In this document: in pieces, positions 8,566 to 18,700 of the stretch | Layout of the letters: each line of letters starts with the position of its first letter | Numbering within the stretch: position 1 is the stretch's first letter | From: Blastocatellia bacterium | GTDB taxonomy: Bacteria > Acidobacteriota > Blastocatellia > UBA7656 | Assembly: GCA_035275065.1 (NCBI GenBank) | Contig: DATENM010000097.1 | Coordinates: 109,817-173,816, forward strand | Direction of reading: 5' to 3' | Length of the DNA stretch: 64,000 nucleotides | The notes under the pieces: model-generated | Told to the model about the DNA's origin: nothing | The model's input: the letters and a program-made list of their open reading frames with translations, nothing else | The model's database searches: none | Position numbers and translations under genes: made by a program

Positions 8566-9066
8566 GCTTTTTATTTGAAACAGGGCGTCGGTTGCTTCGC
8601 TGAATGTATAGCATGAGTTGCGGAGCTGCGGCATCCAGCGCAAGACCATCTGGCGTTTGCGGGCCGGGTCGTCTGCGACCTGGCGCAGCGCCGCTTCGGC
8701 TTCGGGCCGCTGCTTGGCGACGAGGTAATTCATCTGGAAGGCGCAGGCCGCCATGTTGGTCACCAGCGTGTGCAGGTGGTTGCAGCTCGCCGCGCCGCCG
8801 GTGATTTCTCCGGCGCGCTTGCGAAAGCCGCGCCCGATCCGCTCGCCGACGAAGCCTGCGAGCGCCACGACCGAGCCGGTGCAGATGCCCGGATAGGGCA
8901 TGCGGGTCAGCTCGCCCGTCGCTTCGCGGATCGAGAAGTCAGGGAAGCCGACGACGAAACGCGCCCGCAGCGAATGCACGTTGTCGTCGAGCTGGCCGCG
9001 AATCTCGAAGCTCGCCGGATCGAGCCAGTCCATCTCAACATTGATTGATCTGGAAAAGGTCGCCAT
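8554..9066 (-). CDS. DUF2889 domain protein
   Basis: The 170-residue protein has no signal or membrane segment. It contains the region around GICTGSVVALAGF, GAASCNHLHTL and AACAFQMNY that I associate with DUF2889, a family of unknown function often near CoA or aromatic metabolism genes. The frame is open 31 residues further upstream, but that extension is encoded by repeat element R3. The ATG at 9066 just outside the repeat is therefore the better start. The final residues SSDE and the stop codon are encoded by repeat R2, so the C-terminus appears to have been rewritten by the repeat. Confidence 0.65.
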   Translation of the reverse strand: MATFSRSINVEMDWLDPASFEIRGQLDDNVHSLRARFVVGFPDFSIREATGELTRMPYPGICTGSVVALAGFVGERIGRGFRKRAGEITGGAASCNHLHTLVTNMAACAFQMNYLVAKQRPEAEAALRQVADDPARKRQMVLRWMPQLRNSCYTFSEATDALFQIKSSDE

Positions 9067-9074
9067 ATTGAGGG

Positions 9075-9194
9075 GTGACAAGTGACGCGACCCGCAAGCG
9101 GGTGCCCCAAGTGACAAGAAGAATTGCGCATGCCAAGGTTTGCCAGGAAGCCGTGTCACCTCGTCTTGTCACTCTTCACTTGTCACTTGTCACT
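9075..9194. repeat. R3: GTGACAA heptamer hairpin with a nested palindrome
   Basis: The right arm (9153-9194) is a run of GTGACAA-type heptamers (read on the minus strand). The left arm (9075-9121) matches it but is interrupted by a short insert centred on ACCCGCAAGCGGGT (9090-9103), a perfect 6-bp stem with a 2-nt loop. The element sits 6 nt after the transaldolase stop and just upstream of the DUF2889 start. Confidence 0.8.
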
Positions 9195-9200
9195 AACTTT

Positions 9201-10361
9201 TCAGTCTGCCGATTCGGATTGCGACTTGCGGCTGCTGATCTCGTCGCGCTTGGCTTCGATGGATTTCAGCAGCTTCTCGAATGGCTCGACGAACAGGCGG
9301 ACGGCGTCGCGCAAGACTTCGTCGGTGACTTCCGCGAGGCTGATGCCGAAGCTTTGCAGCTCGGCGAGCCGCGCCCGCTCCTCGTCCAGATTGTCTTCGA
9401 TAGTCACCCTGGCAACGCCGTGGTCGCGGAAGGCGGCGAGCGTCGCCGGCGGTATCGTGTCAACCGTTTCGGGGCCGATCAAGGATTCGACGTAATACAC
9501 ATCACTGTAGGCCGGGTTCTTCGTCGAGGTCGAGGCCCACAGCGGGCGCTGCACCTGCGCGCCGGCGGCTTTCAATTTGTCGAACCGCTCGCCGTGAAAG
9601 ATGCGCTTGAAATCCTGATAAGCCATCTTGGCGTTGGCGATGGCAATGCGCCCCATTAGCGATTTAAGCGCCTGCTGGTCGCTGGCGCTGGCGGCCACCT
9701 TGATCGCTTCCTGCAAGCGCTTGTCCGTGGCGGTGTCGATGCGGCTGACGAAGAAGCTGGCGACCGAAGCGATGCCGCTGACCGGCTTGCCTTCATCGAG
9801 CCGGCGTTCGAGGCCGCGAATGTAGGCGCCCATGGTCGCCTCGTAGCTCGCGAGCGAGAACAACAGCGTGATGTTGATATTGATGCCCTCGTAGATGCAC
9901 TGCTCGATGGCCGGTATGCCGGCTTCGGTGCCGGGAATCTTAATCATCACGTTCTTGCGACCGACGAGCTGCCACAGCCGGCGGGCTTCTTCAATCGTCG
10001 CCTGCGTGTCGTGGGCCAGCAGCGGCGAGCATTCAAGGCTGACGTAACCGTCCAGGGCACCCGTCTTTTCGTAGACCCGCAACAGCTCGTCGGCGGCTGA
10101 TTGAATGTCGCGGATGGCGAGCGCCTCGTAGATATCTATGGGGCCGGCGTTTTCGGCCACCAGCTCGCGCAACTGATCTTCATAGAGGTCCGAGCCGCTG
10201 ATGGCCTTCTCGAAGATGGCCGGGTTCGAGGTGACGCCGCGCAAATCGTCTTCGTCAATCAGACGGCGCAGCTCGCCCGAAGTGATGAGCTTACGCTCGA
10301 TGTTGTCGTACCAGACGGACTGGCCGAGCTGAGATAATTGCTCCAGTGGATTTGCGCTCAT
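9201..10361 (-). CDS. tal: Transaldolase
   Basis: The 386-residue enzyme transfers a dihydroxyacetone unit between sedoheptulose 7-phosphate and glyceraldehyde 3-phosphate in the pentose phosphate pathway. Characteristic segments are GVTSNPAIFEKAI near the N-terminus, VSLECSP, and NVMIKIPGTEAG with the Schiff-base Lys at 141. Its length and motif spelling match the longer tal form found in actinobacteria, cyanobacteria and acidobacteria rather than the 220-residue type. GAGGAG lies upstream of the ATG. It is cytosolic. The gene ends 6 nt before repeat R3. Confidence 0.95.
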   Translation of the reverse strand: MSANPLEQLSQLGQSVWYDNIERKLITSGELRRLIDEDDLRGVTSNPAIFEKAISGSDLYEDQLRELVAENAGPIDIYEALAIRDIQSAADELLRVYEKTGALDGYVSLECSPLLAHDTQATIEEARRLWQLVGRKNVMIKIPGTEAGIPAIEQCIYEGININITLLFSLASYEATMGAYIRGLERRLDEGKPVSGIASVASFFVSRIDTATDKRLQEAIKVAASASDQQALKSLMGRIAIANAKMAYQDFKRIFHGERFDKLKAAGAQVQRPLWASTSTKNPAYSDVYYVESLIGPETVDTIPPATLAAFRDHGVARVTIEDNLDEERARLAELQSFGISLAEVTDEVLRDAVRLFVEPFEKLLKSIEAKRDEISSRKSQSESAD

Positions 10362-10447
10362 GAAAGTCTCCTCGTTTAATGAATTGTCTGCCTGCCGCTA
10401 TTATGTGCGCTTGCCGGCACGGGCGCAACTTGTCGGCGGCGCGTCGG

Positions 10448-12874
10448 CTAATCGGTTTCGGCGCGAGCCTCGTCCCCGTCGGCTTCCGCAAGCCGGCGAC
10501 GCAACGGCTGGTAGAGGAACGAAACCAGCAACAGCACGACGCCGAGCAGAATCAGCGCGCCGATGCGATAGAGCTTCGCAAGCGCCCAGATGTCTAAGAC
10601 GTAGACCTTCGCAATGGCCAGCCCCAGCAGCAGCAGCGCCATCAGCCTGAGCATGGGGCGGCGGCGGACTAATCCGATGGTCAGCAGCAGGCCGCCATAG
10701 ACTGTCCACACCACGGTCAGACACAACTGCTTCGCCAGTTGCAGGTCGCGGACATCGCCAGCGCTGCCGCCGGTAACCGACAGGCGGGCGTCGAAGTAGC
10801 CGAGCGCTTCAAAGCTCAACGCGATTACCGCCAACGCGTTGGCGGCAATCACCGTGATCAAGAGCCAGGCGCGGCGCTCGTTCTCATCAATCCCTTCGGC
10901 GCGCGCATAGAGCCAGGCACAGCAGCTTATCGCCGCGATCAAGACGACAAAGGCCGCAAACGTCGGGTTGAGTAACGGCAGGTGCCACACCGCGTTATAA
11001 TCGCGTAAGTCCATGACCAGCACTTTGAATAAAGCGATCCCCAGCAGCAACAATCCGGCGACGCGCACGACGGTCAAACGGCGACGGACGCCGACGAAAA
11101 TCATCGCCGTGGCGTATCCCACCCAGAGGATCGTCAGGCTCAGGGCGCGGTTGCCGTAGAGCCGCTCTAACTGATCGCTTGCCGAAAGCGCGCGCCCTTG
11201 CTGCTCGAAGTAGGTGTTGACCTCCAGGCTCAACAGGACCACGACGAGGAGGTTGCCGCCAAGCGCGCAGAGGCTGGCGAATGTCGCGCGCTCGCCGGCT
11301 TCGACGCGCTCGCCGATCCGCTTGTAGAATGACGCCGCCGCGAGCAGCGCCGCGACCAGCACCACGCACGACAGCGCGCGGCGATTCCATAACGGCGCGA
11401 CATGGCCGCTCGCCTGATAAGCCGCATCCAGCGCGTCGCTCGCCAGCCAGTGCATCCCGGCGATGCCGAAGATGATCAGCGCGCCGTAACGCGAGACGCG
11501 GTCGCCGACGCGCAGGCCGACCCAGGTGAGAATCGCGCCTTCTATTGCCCAGCCCATGGTGATCCAGTTCTGCTTGAACTGAATCGGCACGGCGAGCACG
11601 ACGAACAGAATCGCCAGTCCCCAGAAGGTGTAAAGCAGCAGCCGGTCTTCGCGGTCGCGCTGGTAAGTGAAATAGCCGAGCGCCAGGTAAAACGCCGACA
11701 CCAGCACGGCAAAGAGCCCGAGGCGGGCTTGATATTCTTGTTCGAGCAAGCTGTAGCTGGCGGCGAAATAGAGCAAGGCGTTGGCGAAGACCATGCCGAG
11801 GTCGAGCCAGCGCGTCTGCCGCCGGTTGACGACATTGTATAGCACCGCGAGCAGCGCGAAGATGGCGAAGAAGAGCGTCAGGAAGCCGATGGTCAGCCAG
11901 AGCTTCTCCACCGCATACCAGGCGTCGTACCACGCGATGAACATCATCACCGTGGCGGCAAATGCCATGTAGTTGAGCGCTCGCCACTGCTTGGAGTAGG
12001 CCAGGGCCAGCACCCCCAGATCGAGCATGGCGATGTAGCTGAAGAGGCCGACTTCATTATCATGCCCGGTCGACAGAACAATGGGTGTAAGGAATCCGCC
12101 GATCAGTCCGAGCACGGCAATCGGCAAGGCGTTATAGCGCGCCGCCAGCAGCGTCGCGGTCGCCGTCACCAACACCATGCCGACGAATGCCGGCAGCGGC
12201 TCCCATAAATGCAGCAGGCCGTAAGCCGCATAAAAACAGGTGTAGAGAATCATGATGCCGAGGCCGGTCAGGCCATAGGCGTAATTGTGATAACGCGGGC
12301 GCAAACGCTCGGCGCCGACCAGGAAGGCGACGCCGATGGCGATACAAATCCACAGCGCGCCATTCTTGCCGATCCATTCATTGTCATACGCATATTTCAG
12401 AAAGTAGGCGACGCCGAGCGCCACAGTGATCACGGCGATGCGCAGCAGCCAGTTGCTGCCGATGCGGGCTTCAAGGTCGTCGCGCGATTTCGCGCGGCGC
12501 GGCGCGAAGGCCGGCGACGTGAAGGACGGCATAGGCGGCGGTGCAGGCCGCCGCGCGCCGGGGGCCAGCGCTGGTTGATGCGAGCGGTCGTTGAACGCCT
12601 CACCTGGCGCTTGCGCATTTGGCGGCGGCGCGGCGATGGGCGGAAGCGCGGACGGTTCTGTGTCTTTGCTTACAGAAGGCGGCGCGGCTGAAGGGGGCGG
12701 CGCCGTGTGCGGCTGCGGGGACGCGGCGAGCGGCGCGGGCCTGGGCGGCGCGCCGCCGAGCCTTTGTTCCAGGTGATAGATTCGCCACGCCTGTTGGCGC
12801 AGCGTCTCATCCATCTGGTTGATGCGCTGGATGAGCTCGGCGATGCGATCTCGCGAAGGGTCTTCGTCGGTCAT
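10448..12874 (-). CDS. DUF2339 polytopic membrane protein
   Basis: The 808-residue protein begins with a short coiled segment (residues 8-35). A Pro/Ala-rich linker of about 85 residues follows, then the family signature RIGSNWLLRIAVITVALGVAYFLKY and more than 20 predicted membrane helices to the C-terminus, which ends in a short charged tail. The function of DUF2339 is unknown. Length and architecture are normal for the family. No strong Shine-Dalgarno is visible before the ATG. It starts 216 nt from the S41 protease stop on the same strand, separated by a terminator. Confidence 0.85.
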   Translation of the reverse strand: MTDEDPSRDRIAELIQRINQMDETLRQQAWRIYHLEQRLGGAPPRPAPLAASPQPHTAPPPSAAPPSVSKDTEPSALPPIAAPPPNAQAPGEAFNDRSHQPALAPGARRPAPPPMPSFTSPAFAPRRAKSRDDLEARIGSNWLLRIAVITVALGVAYFLKYAYDNEWIGKNGALWICIAIGVAFLVGAERLRPRYHNYAYGLTGLGIMILYTCFYAAYGLLHLWEPLPAFVGMVLVTATATLLAARYNALPIAVLGLIGGFLTPIVLSTGHDNEVGLFSYIAMLDLGVLALAYSKQWRALNYMAFAATVMMFIAWYDAWYAVEKLWLTIGFLTLFFAIFALLAVLYNVVNRRQTRWLDLGMVFANALLYFAASYSLLEQEYQARLGLFAVLVSAFYLALGYFTYQRDREDRLLLYTFWGLAILFVVLAVPIQFKQNWITMGWAIEGAILTWVGLRVGDRVSRYGALIIFGIAGMHWLASDALDAAYQASGHVAPLWNRRALSCVVLVAALLAAASFYKRIGERVEAGERATFASLCALGGNLLVVVLLSLEVNTYFEQQGRALSASDQLERLYGNRALSLTILWVGYATAMIFVGVRRRLTVVRVAGLLLLGIALFKVLVMDLRDYNAVWHLPLLNPTFAAFVVLIAAISCCAWLYARAEGIDENERRAWLLITVIAANALAVIALSFEALGYFDARLSVTGGSAGDVRDLQLAKQLCLTVVWTVYGGLLLTIGLVRRRPMLRLMALLLLGLAIAKVYVLDIWALAKLYRIGALILLGVVLLLVSFLYQPLRRRLAEADGDEARAETD

Positions 12875-13012
12875 AGTCTCTGGTACCTGTGCGTGAGCTG
12901 ACTGCGGCTAGCATTATACTGCCAGCGCCGCAGAATTCGCCGGTCTAATCACGCACGATGACGCCTATAGATGAAGAATTCGCCCGGTGGGTTGCGCAGA
13001 GAGGCGATCTCG

Positions 13013-13048
13013 AAAAAAAACGGGCGCAGAGCCTTCACTCCGCGCCCA
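13013..13048 (-). terminator. Intrinsic terminator of the S41 protease gene
   Basis: On the minus strand a GC-rich stem (GGGCGC with GCGCCC, extended by GAG/CTC) with a short loop is followed by eight T residues. It starts about 40 nt after the protease stop at 13090. Confidence 0.85.
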
Positions 13049-13089
13049 TTCTGGTTTTTCGACATTCGACGGCTGCGACCGGCGAAAAG

Positions 13090-14442
13090 TTACTTGCGCC
13101 ATTCAATCGGAAACAACGCGCCGGCCTTTTCCGGCTCGAGCTTGAAGCCGAGGATTTCCATGGCGCGCGCCAGCACCGGGTCGCGGTTGGCCGCCATATC
13201 TTCCGCGGTCGGCAGCATCAACTCATCCGGGGTGACGCCGACGCCTTCGAGGCTCTTGCCGTCCGTCATAATGACGTCGGCTGATGTGATACTTGCGCCA
13301 TAGAAGACGACGGTGTCGGTGCCGATCTGCATCGGGTAATAACGCGACTCCATCACCGCGCCCGCCGAGCGGTCGCCGATGACCGTGCCGAATTTTTCAA
13401 GCTGCGCCATGCGGGCGAAGACTTCGGCGCACGAGCCGGAGCGGCTATCGATCAAGATGACGAGCTTGCCTTTGAATCCCGAGTTGCGCGTTTTGACCAG
13501 CAGCGGCTTAGTCTCCTTGCGCCGCCTTTCGTCGGCCACCTTGACGTTGCCTTCGACGAAATTGCCGAGCAGCGCTTGCAGCCCCTTGATATAACCGCCG
13601 GGGTTGCCGCGCAGGTCAATGATCAGCGCCTTGTGCTTTCTCGCCTTGCTCATGATCTCTTCGCCGCCGTCGTCGAGGAAGTCGAACTGCGGCATCTTCC
13701 AGATGAGCAGGTCGTCGCCCATTTCGTAATAGCGGTGGCGATTCAAATGATCTTCGGCTTCAGACTCGCGAATCAGATCGAACAGATCTATGCCTGAGCC
13801 GCTGGTCAGATCAAGCACCCGTTTGCCCTGCTTGACTTTCGCCATCAGATCGAGCTGGTGGCCCTGTTTGGCGCCGGGGCTGGCGACCACGACCTGCAAG
13901 CCGGCTTGTGGCCGCAAGGTGTTGAAGAAGTACTGCATCTTCCACATATTGTCGCGCGTCGGCTGAAAGCCGTTGACCGACAGCACCTCATCGCCCGGCT
14001 TCAGCCCTTTGGCTTCAGCGTCGCTGCCCGGTTGCACGGCAGTCACAAAACACTTGGCGCCGATCATCTGCATCCGCCAGCCATAGTTGGTGCGCGCGGC
14101 GCGCGCCGGCGGGACGAAGGTGGTGTGCGAATCGTTCAGATCCAACACCGCCTGGGCGATGATGCCATACATCTGACCAACCGAGGTGGCTGTCTTGACC
14201 TTCTCTTCGGCGGTCTTGAAGCGCGCGTCCAGGTCAAGTCCGTGAAAGTTCGGGTCATAGTAATTCTTCTTGATTTCGTCCTTGATGTTCTTGAGGATCA
14301 TCAGGGTGCGTGTGCGTTCAAACTCGTCGAGCTTTTGTCCGCGCGCGACGCTGTACAAGCCGACATTCAACAAGCAGGTTGCGACGATCAACGCTGCCAG
14401 CCGCCGATACGCGCGCGGCGAAAAGAACTGCTGCCTATTCAT
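13090..14442 (-). CDS. S41 family (C-terminal processing-type) serine peptidase with PDZ domain
   Basis: The 450-residue protein has an N-terminal membrane anchor/signal (about 14-32), a helical region with NDSHT (103-107), a PDZ domain around 125-190 and the S41 catalytic core. The core shows DLRGNPGGY (277-284) and a nucleophile Ser (337) in SGSCAE. The basic residue of the usual GKG motif is not evident: the equivalent stretch reads GDRSAGAV, as in tricorn/IRBP-like S41 members. It probably degrades or trims exported proteins. AAGGAG precedes the ATG, and a good terminator follows the stop. Confidence 0.88.
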   Translation of the reverse strand: MNRQQFFSPRAYRRLAALIVATCLLNVGLYSVARGQKLDEFERTRTLMILKNIKDEIKKNYYDPNFHGLDLDARFKTAEEKVKTATSVGQMYGIIAQAVLDLNDSHTTFVPPARAARTNYGWRMQMIGAKCFVTAVQPGSDAEAKGLKPGDEVLSVNGFQPTRDNMWKMQYFFNTLRPQAGLQVVVASPGAKQGHQLDLMAKVKQGKRVLDLTSGSGIDLFDLIRESEAEDHLNRHRYYEMGDDLLIWKMPQFDFLDDGGEEIMSKARKHKALIIDLRGNPGGYIKGLQALLGNFVEGNVKVADERRRKETKPLLVKTRNSGFKGKLVILIDSRSGSCAEVFARMAQLEKFGTVIGDRSAGAVMESRYYPMQIGTDTVVFYGASITSADVIMTDGKSLEGVGVTPDELMLPTAEDMAANRDPVLARAMEILGFKLEPEKAGALFPIEWRK

Positions 14443-14639
14443 AAGGTCTCCTTAACTTCCTTGATTGTGATCGGGCCGCAATCGCGGGCCAAGTGCGATT
14501 TCAGCGGCCATGAAGAGAAAGCAATCTTAACACGAAAGGCGCCGAATGTAGAGAGGCTAAACAAAAAAATCTGGCGCGCCGGGGCGGAATTCAAACCCGT
14601 GTGGCCTAGCTAAGCGCGCGAGCGGCCCGCCGCGAGGGT

Positions 14640-15647
14640 CTATTTTTTCGTGCCCGCCTGCCGGCGCAACTTCTCGATGGCGGTGCGGATGTCCGCGGCG
14701 CGCGCCTCCGGCAGATTGGGGTTCTCTTTGAGGAAGGCTTGCAGTTGTTGGATGGCGCGCTCCGGCTCGCCTTTCTTTTCGTAGAGGCTGGCCAGGTAGA
14801 GGCGCGCCAGCATCGGCTTGCCGATCTCGTAAGCCCGCAGCAGATGTTGTTCGGCGGTGGCCAGCTCGCCGGTCATCATCTCGGCGAGGCCCAGAAACAG
14901 GTAGGGCGCAGACGACTGCTTATCGATCTCCAGGCTGCGGCGCAACGGCGCAACGGCGTCCGCGTAACGCTGCTGCTTGACGCGCATCACGCCGAGCCCG
15001 ACATAAGCCGCGGCGCGCTCTGGCTTCAGCTCGATGGCTTTCTGATAAGCCGCCGCCGCCTCGTCGTCGCGCTTGAGCCTCGTCAGTTGATCGCCTGTGG
15101 CAACGTGCGCCGAATAAAAGGTCGGGTGCAGGGCGAGGGCCTCTTGAAATAGCTTCAGCGCCTTTTCGGGCTGATCCTCGGCGGCGCGTTTCAAGCCGCG
15201 CTCGTAAGCTTCGCGGGCGCGCGCCGGGACTTCAAGGTCGCTGGCGTCAATCGCCCCGCCCGCCGGCGGCAGGCTCTTGCCGGCTTTGGCGCGCAGCGGC
15301 ACGTTCTGCGTGAAGGTTTGCGCCGATGCTCCGTAAGAGAGAATTTCGGCGCTCACGCGCGTGGTCTCGAATGTCTCGCCGTCGCCTTCGGCGGTGAGCT
15401 GGTAGACGCCGCCATGCAGCCCCGAAAACGAGAAGCCGCCGCTCAGATCGGTGAAAGTTTCGTAGACACGCATGCCGTTGAAGGTCAGCGTCACTCTGAC
15501 GGGCCGCGTCGGCGGCGCGCCGTTCGGCAGTTGCACCTTACCTTGCAGGGTGTAGAAGCCCTGCGCCCGCGCCGAAGCCGTGGCAATCAAAAATAGCATT
15601 AAGGCAAGCGTCCACGCGCGGCAGTAAAAGATAGCCTGGCTACGCAT
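14640..15647 (-). CDS. Exported CarbReg-TPR protein (carboxypeptidase-regulatory domain plus tetratricopeptide repeats)
   Basis: The 335-residue product has a signal peptide (cleavage near ARAQ, residue 29). A beta-sandwich of the carboxypeptidase regulatory type follows at about 32-115 (FTDLSGGFSFSGLHGGVYQLTAEG), then four to five TPR units from about 145 to 320 (for example PEKALKLFQEALALHP, DAVAPLRRSLEID). It ends RRQAGTKK. It lies 93 nt downstream of a TonB-dependent receptor on the same strand, after a terminator-like hairpin. It resembles the protein encoded at 19395-20423 in domain order, length and C-terminal ending, so the two are probable paralogues. A role as periplasmic partner of the receptor is inference. 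Confidence 0.8.
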   Translation of the reverse strand: MRSQAIFYCRAWTLALMLFLIATASARAQGFYTLQGKVQLPNGAPPTRPVRVTLTFNGMRVYETFTDLSGGFSFSGLHGGVYQLTAEGDGETFETTRVSAEILSYGASAQTFTQNVPLRAKAGKSLPPAGGAIDASDLEVPARAREAYERGLKRAAEDQPEKALKLFQEALALHPTFYSAHVATGDQLTRLKRDDEAAAAYQKAIELKPERAAAYVGLGVMRVKQQRYADAVAPLRRSLEIDKQSSAPYLFLGLAEMMTGELATAEQHLLRAYEIGKPMLARLYLASLYEKKGEPERAIQQLQAFLKENPNLPEARAADIRTAIEKLRRQAGTKK

Positions 15648-15679
15648 AATTCCCCCGGCAATTCGCCCCGCCTTGATGA

Positions 15680-15714
15680 AAGTAAAATGGCCGGGACTCG
15701 CATAAGTCCCGGCC
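15680..15714 (-). terminator. Hairpin terminator after the first TonB-dependent receptor
   Basis: A 10-bp stem (15689-15698 with 15705-15714, GGCCGGGACT arm) with a 6-nt loop is followed on the minus strand by an A/T-rich tail. Read-through into the CarbReg-TPR gene remains possible because the tail is not a clean T run. Confidence 0.65.
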
Positions 15715-15740
15715 CGTGAGAAAAGCCGCCTCGGCGCTCC

Positions 15741-18700
15741 TTAGAAGCTGAAGCGGAGGCCGAACTGGCCCTGGAACGGAATACCAATCGGCTCGGAGAA
15801 GCCCGTGGCTCCAAAGAAGTTGATCGGCTTCTTGAAGTTCGGGCTGCCAACCGTGCCGTCGAACGAGTTGCCGAAGTTGGCCGTGTTGAACAGATTGAAG
15901 CCCTCGAAGAAGAGCGCGATCTTCATGTTTTCGGTGAACTTGTGCGTCCAGCCGACGCGCAAATTGACCTGCGAGAATTTGTCGCCGCGCTCGGTGCCCG
16001 GCGGCAGCTTGTGCTGGTCGTTACCGTCACGCGACTCGCGGTCGTTGACCACGCCATCGCGGTTGATGTCGCCAGCCCCGCCTGAACCCGGATCGGGGAG
16101 GATGCTGTAAGGCCGCGCCGAGCCGAACTGCAAGATCGGCGACAGCTCGAAGCCCCACGGCAGGTTGAAGACGCCCGAGGCCACGAAGCGGTGACGCTCG
16201 TCTTCGCCCGGGTGGCCGAAGTCCGCCGCCGGATCGAACTTGTTGAACGGGTTCTGCGGCTGCAAGCCGAAGTCCGAGATGATGCCGAACCAGGCCAGCG
16301 AGCGCGCCAGCGTGTAGTGCGCGTTGAACAGGAAGTGGTGTGAATAGCGCTTGGTGAACGACACCGTGAAAGCGTCGTAGCGCGAGCGCCCGTCGGATTG
16401 CGCCACGCGGATCGAGGCGAACGGCGTCGGCGTGCCGAAGGCCGCGTTCAGCTCGGCGGCGTGCGCCGCGAAAGCCGCCGTCAGCAGCCGTGCCGGACTC
16501 GGGCTGGTACGCTGCGCGTTGATCAGCGGCCCAATCCTCGGGTTGGCGTCGATCTGCGTGAACTCATGCAGGCCGAGGATGTGGACGTAGTCGAACTCAA
16601 ACGCCATGTCTCTACCGACTTGCTGCGCGTAGCCGATGTTGAACTGCTGCGTGTAGGGCGACTCGAAGTCCGGGTCGAGCAAGCGCCCGCGCGTGCCCGA
16701 CAGCGGATTGACCAGGGGCCGCGGGATGATGGGCGGCGGCGATGACAGGCTGAGGTTCGGGTCGTCGTTGAAGAAGGTCGCGTAAATCTCCGGGTTGGCC
16801 TGCTGCACCGCAAACAGCGGCACGTTCAAGAACGACTGGTCATAGTAAATGCCATAGCCGCCGCGGACTACCTGGCGGCCATTGCCCTTGAAGTCATAAG
16901 CGAAACCGAAGCGCGGCGAGAAGTTGTTCTTGTCGTCTTTGACCACCCTTGAGCCGAGCGGGTGGCCGATGATCTGCAACGCCTTGAGGACGCGGCTGCC
17001 CTGCGCCTGGTGCTCGGAATCGACAAAGCCGATGTCAACGTCGTAGCGCACGCCGATGTTGAGCGTCAGGCGCGGCGACACTTTCCAGTCGTCCTGAACG
17101 TACCAGGCGAACTGCTTGGCGCCGTTTACGAGGTCAAAGCTCGGGTCGCCGCCCGACAGCGCGATGTCGCCGACCGCTCCTGTGCCAGCAGGCGCGCCGA
17201 CCACCTGTTTGGTGTTGAAGCCCTGCGGGAACTGGCTCGGGTTGCCGACGATCTCTTCCGGCGTGAAGTTAAAGTCATACTCCGGCGCCGAGTTGAAGGC
17301 GAACAGCCCGCCCAGCACCGGCTCATAGACGAAATCGCCGCCGAACTTAAAGCCATGATTGCCGCGGTTCCAGCTCAGGTCGTCGTGGAACTGGTGCTTA
17401 CGCTGCAAGGTCTGCTGCGGCACGTTGCCGTTGCGGCCAACGGCCAGGCCATCGGGGAAGACCAGCAGCGGCAGGTCTGTGGTCGCGACGATCTGGTTGT
17501 TGAAGGTCGCCCACTGATAGACGAACTGGTTGACCACCGTCGGCGTCGCCGTCCACGTCCACGATCCCAACAGACTGTGCAGGTCGTTCGTCTGTTTGTC
17601 GCCGCCCGATTCGTCGGTGAAGACCGTCAGGAAGCCCGCCTGATCGTTCAACGCCTCGTTATTCTGGCCGGCGTAGCGCACGGTGAAGGCGTGGTTGGTC
17701 GAAGGGTGGAAATCGCCTTTGATGGTGTACTGCGTGTCGTCATAAGGCTGCGCCAGGAAGCGCACCGCGTGATAGCCGATGCCTTCGAGCAACTTGATCT
17801 CGTTGAAGATCGAGCCGGGAACGATTGAGTTGCCGCGCTCGCGCGTATGCTCGACGGTGGCGAACCAGAAGGCTTTATCCTTGACCAGCGGGCCACCAAT
17901 CGAGCCGCCGAACTGTTGACGTTGGAAGGGCGGCTTGATGATGTCGCTCGGGTCGGGGAATAGGTCGGGGTTGGCCTCGGCGAGCAGTTTCGGCGCATTG
18001 GCGTTGAATTTGTCGTGGCGGAAGAAGCCAAAGAGCGTGCCATGCATCTGGTTGGTGCCGCTCTTGTTGACCACGGACAACAAGGCGCCGCCCGAGCGAC
18101 CGTTGGCCGCCGAGAAGCGCTGCGTCGAGAGCGCGAATTCCTGTATGCCTTCCATCGTGAAGTTTTGCAGGATGCCGCCGACCGCATTGTCTTTGTTGTC
18201 ACCGCCGTCTACGGTGATGTTCAGATTGCGGCCCGTCGAGCCGCCGACCGAGAAGGTCCCGGTGCGCGCCTTCGTCGGGTCGAACGACGGTTGCAGCGTC
18301 GCCCCAGGAATCAGCACCGCCAGCGAGGCAAACGAGCGCCCGTTGACCGGCAGGCTTTCGAGTTGCCTCTGGCTGATGACGCCGCTCACATCGGTCTTGC
18401 CGGTTTCGACCAGCGGCGCGGCCTCGCCGGTGACCGTCACCTGTTCGGTGGCGCCGGCGGCCCGCAGTTCCGGGTCGAGCGTGGTGCGCGACAGCACGTT
18501 GACCGTGACCGGGTCGGCGGCGTAGCGGGCAAAGCCCGACGCTTCGACTTCGACGCGGTATTCGCCCGGCACCATCTGCGTCAGCTCATAGACGCCCGAG
18601 TCGCTTGCCGTGGTGTGACGCTCGACGCCTGTACCCTTGTTGGTCGCCCGAATCGTTGCGTTCGGGACGACCGCCCCGGATGCGTCTTTGACGACACCGG

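Noticed and set aside
9067..9159. N-terminal 31-residue extension of the DUF2889 protein
   Set aside because: The extension is encoded entirely by repeat element R3 and has no ribosome-binding site; the ATG at 9066 is preferred.
14570..14630. tRNA-like stretch with a T-loop resemblance near 14590
   Set aside because: No acceptor stem or anticodon arm can be folded around it.
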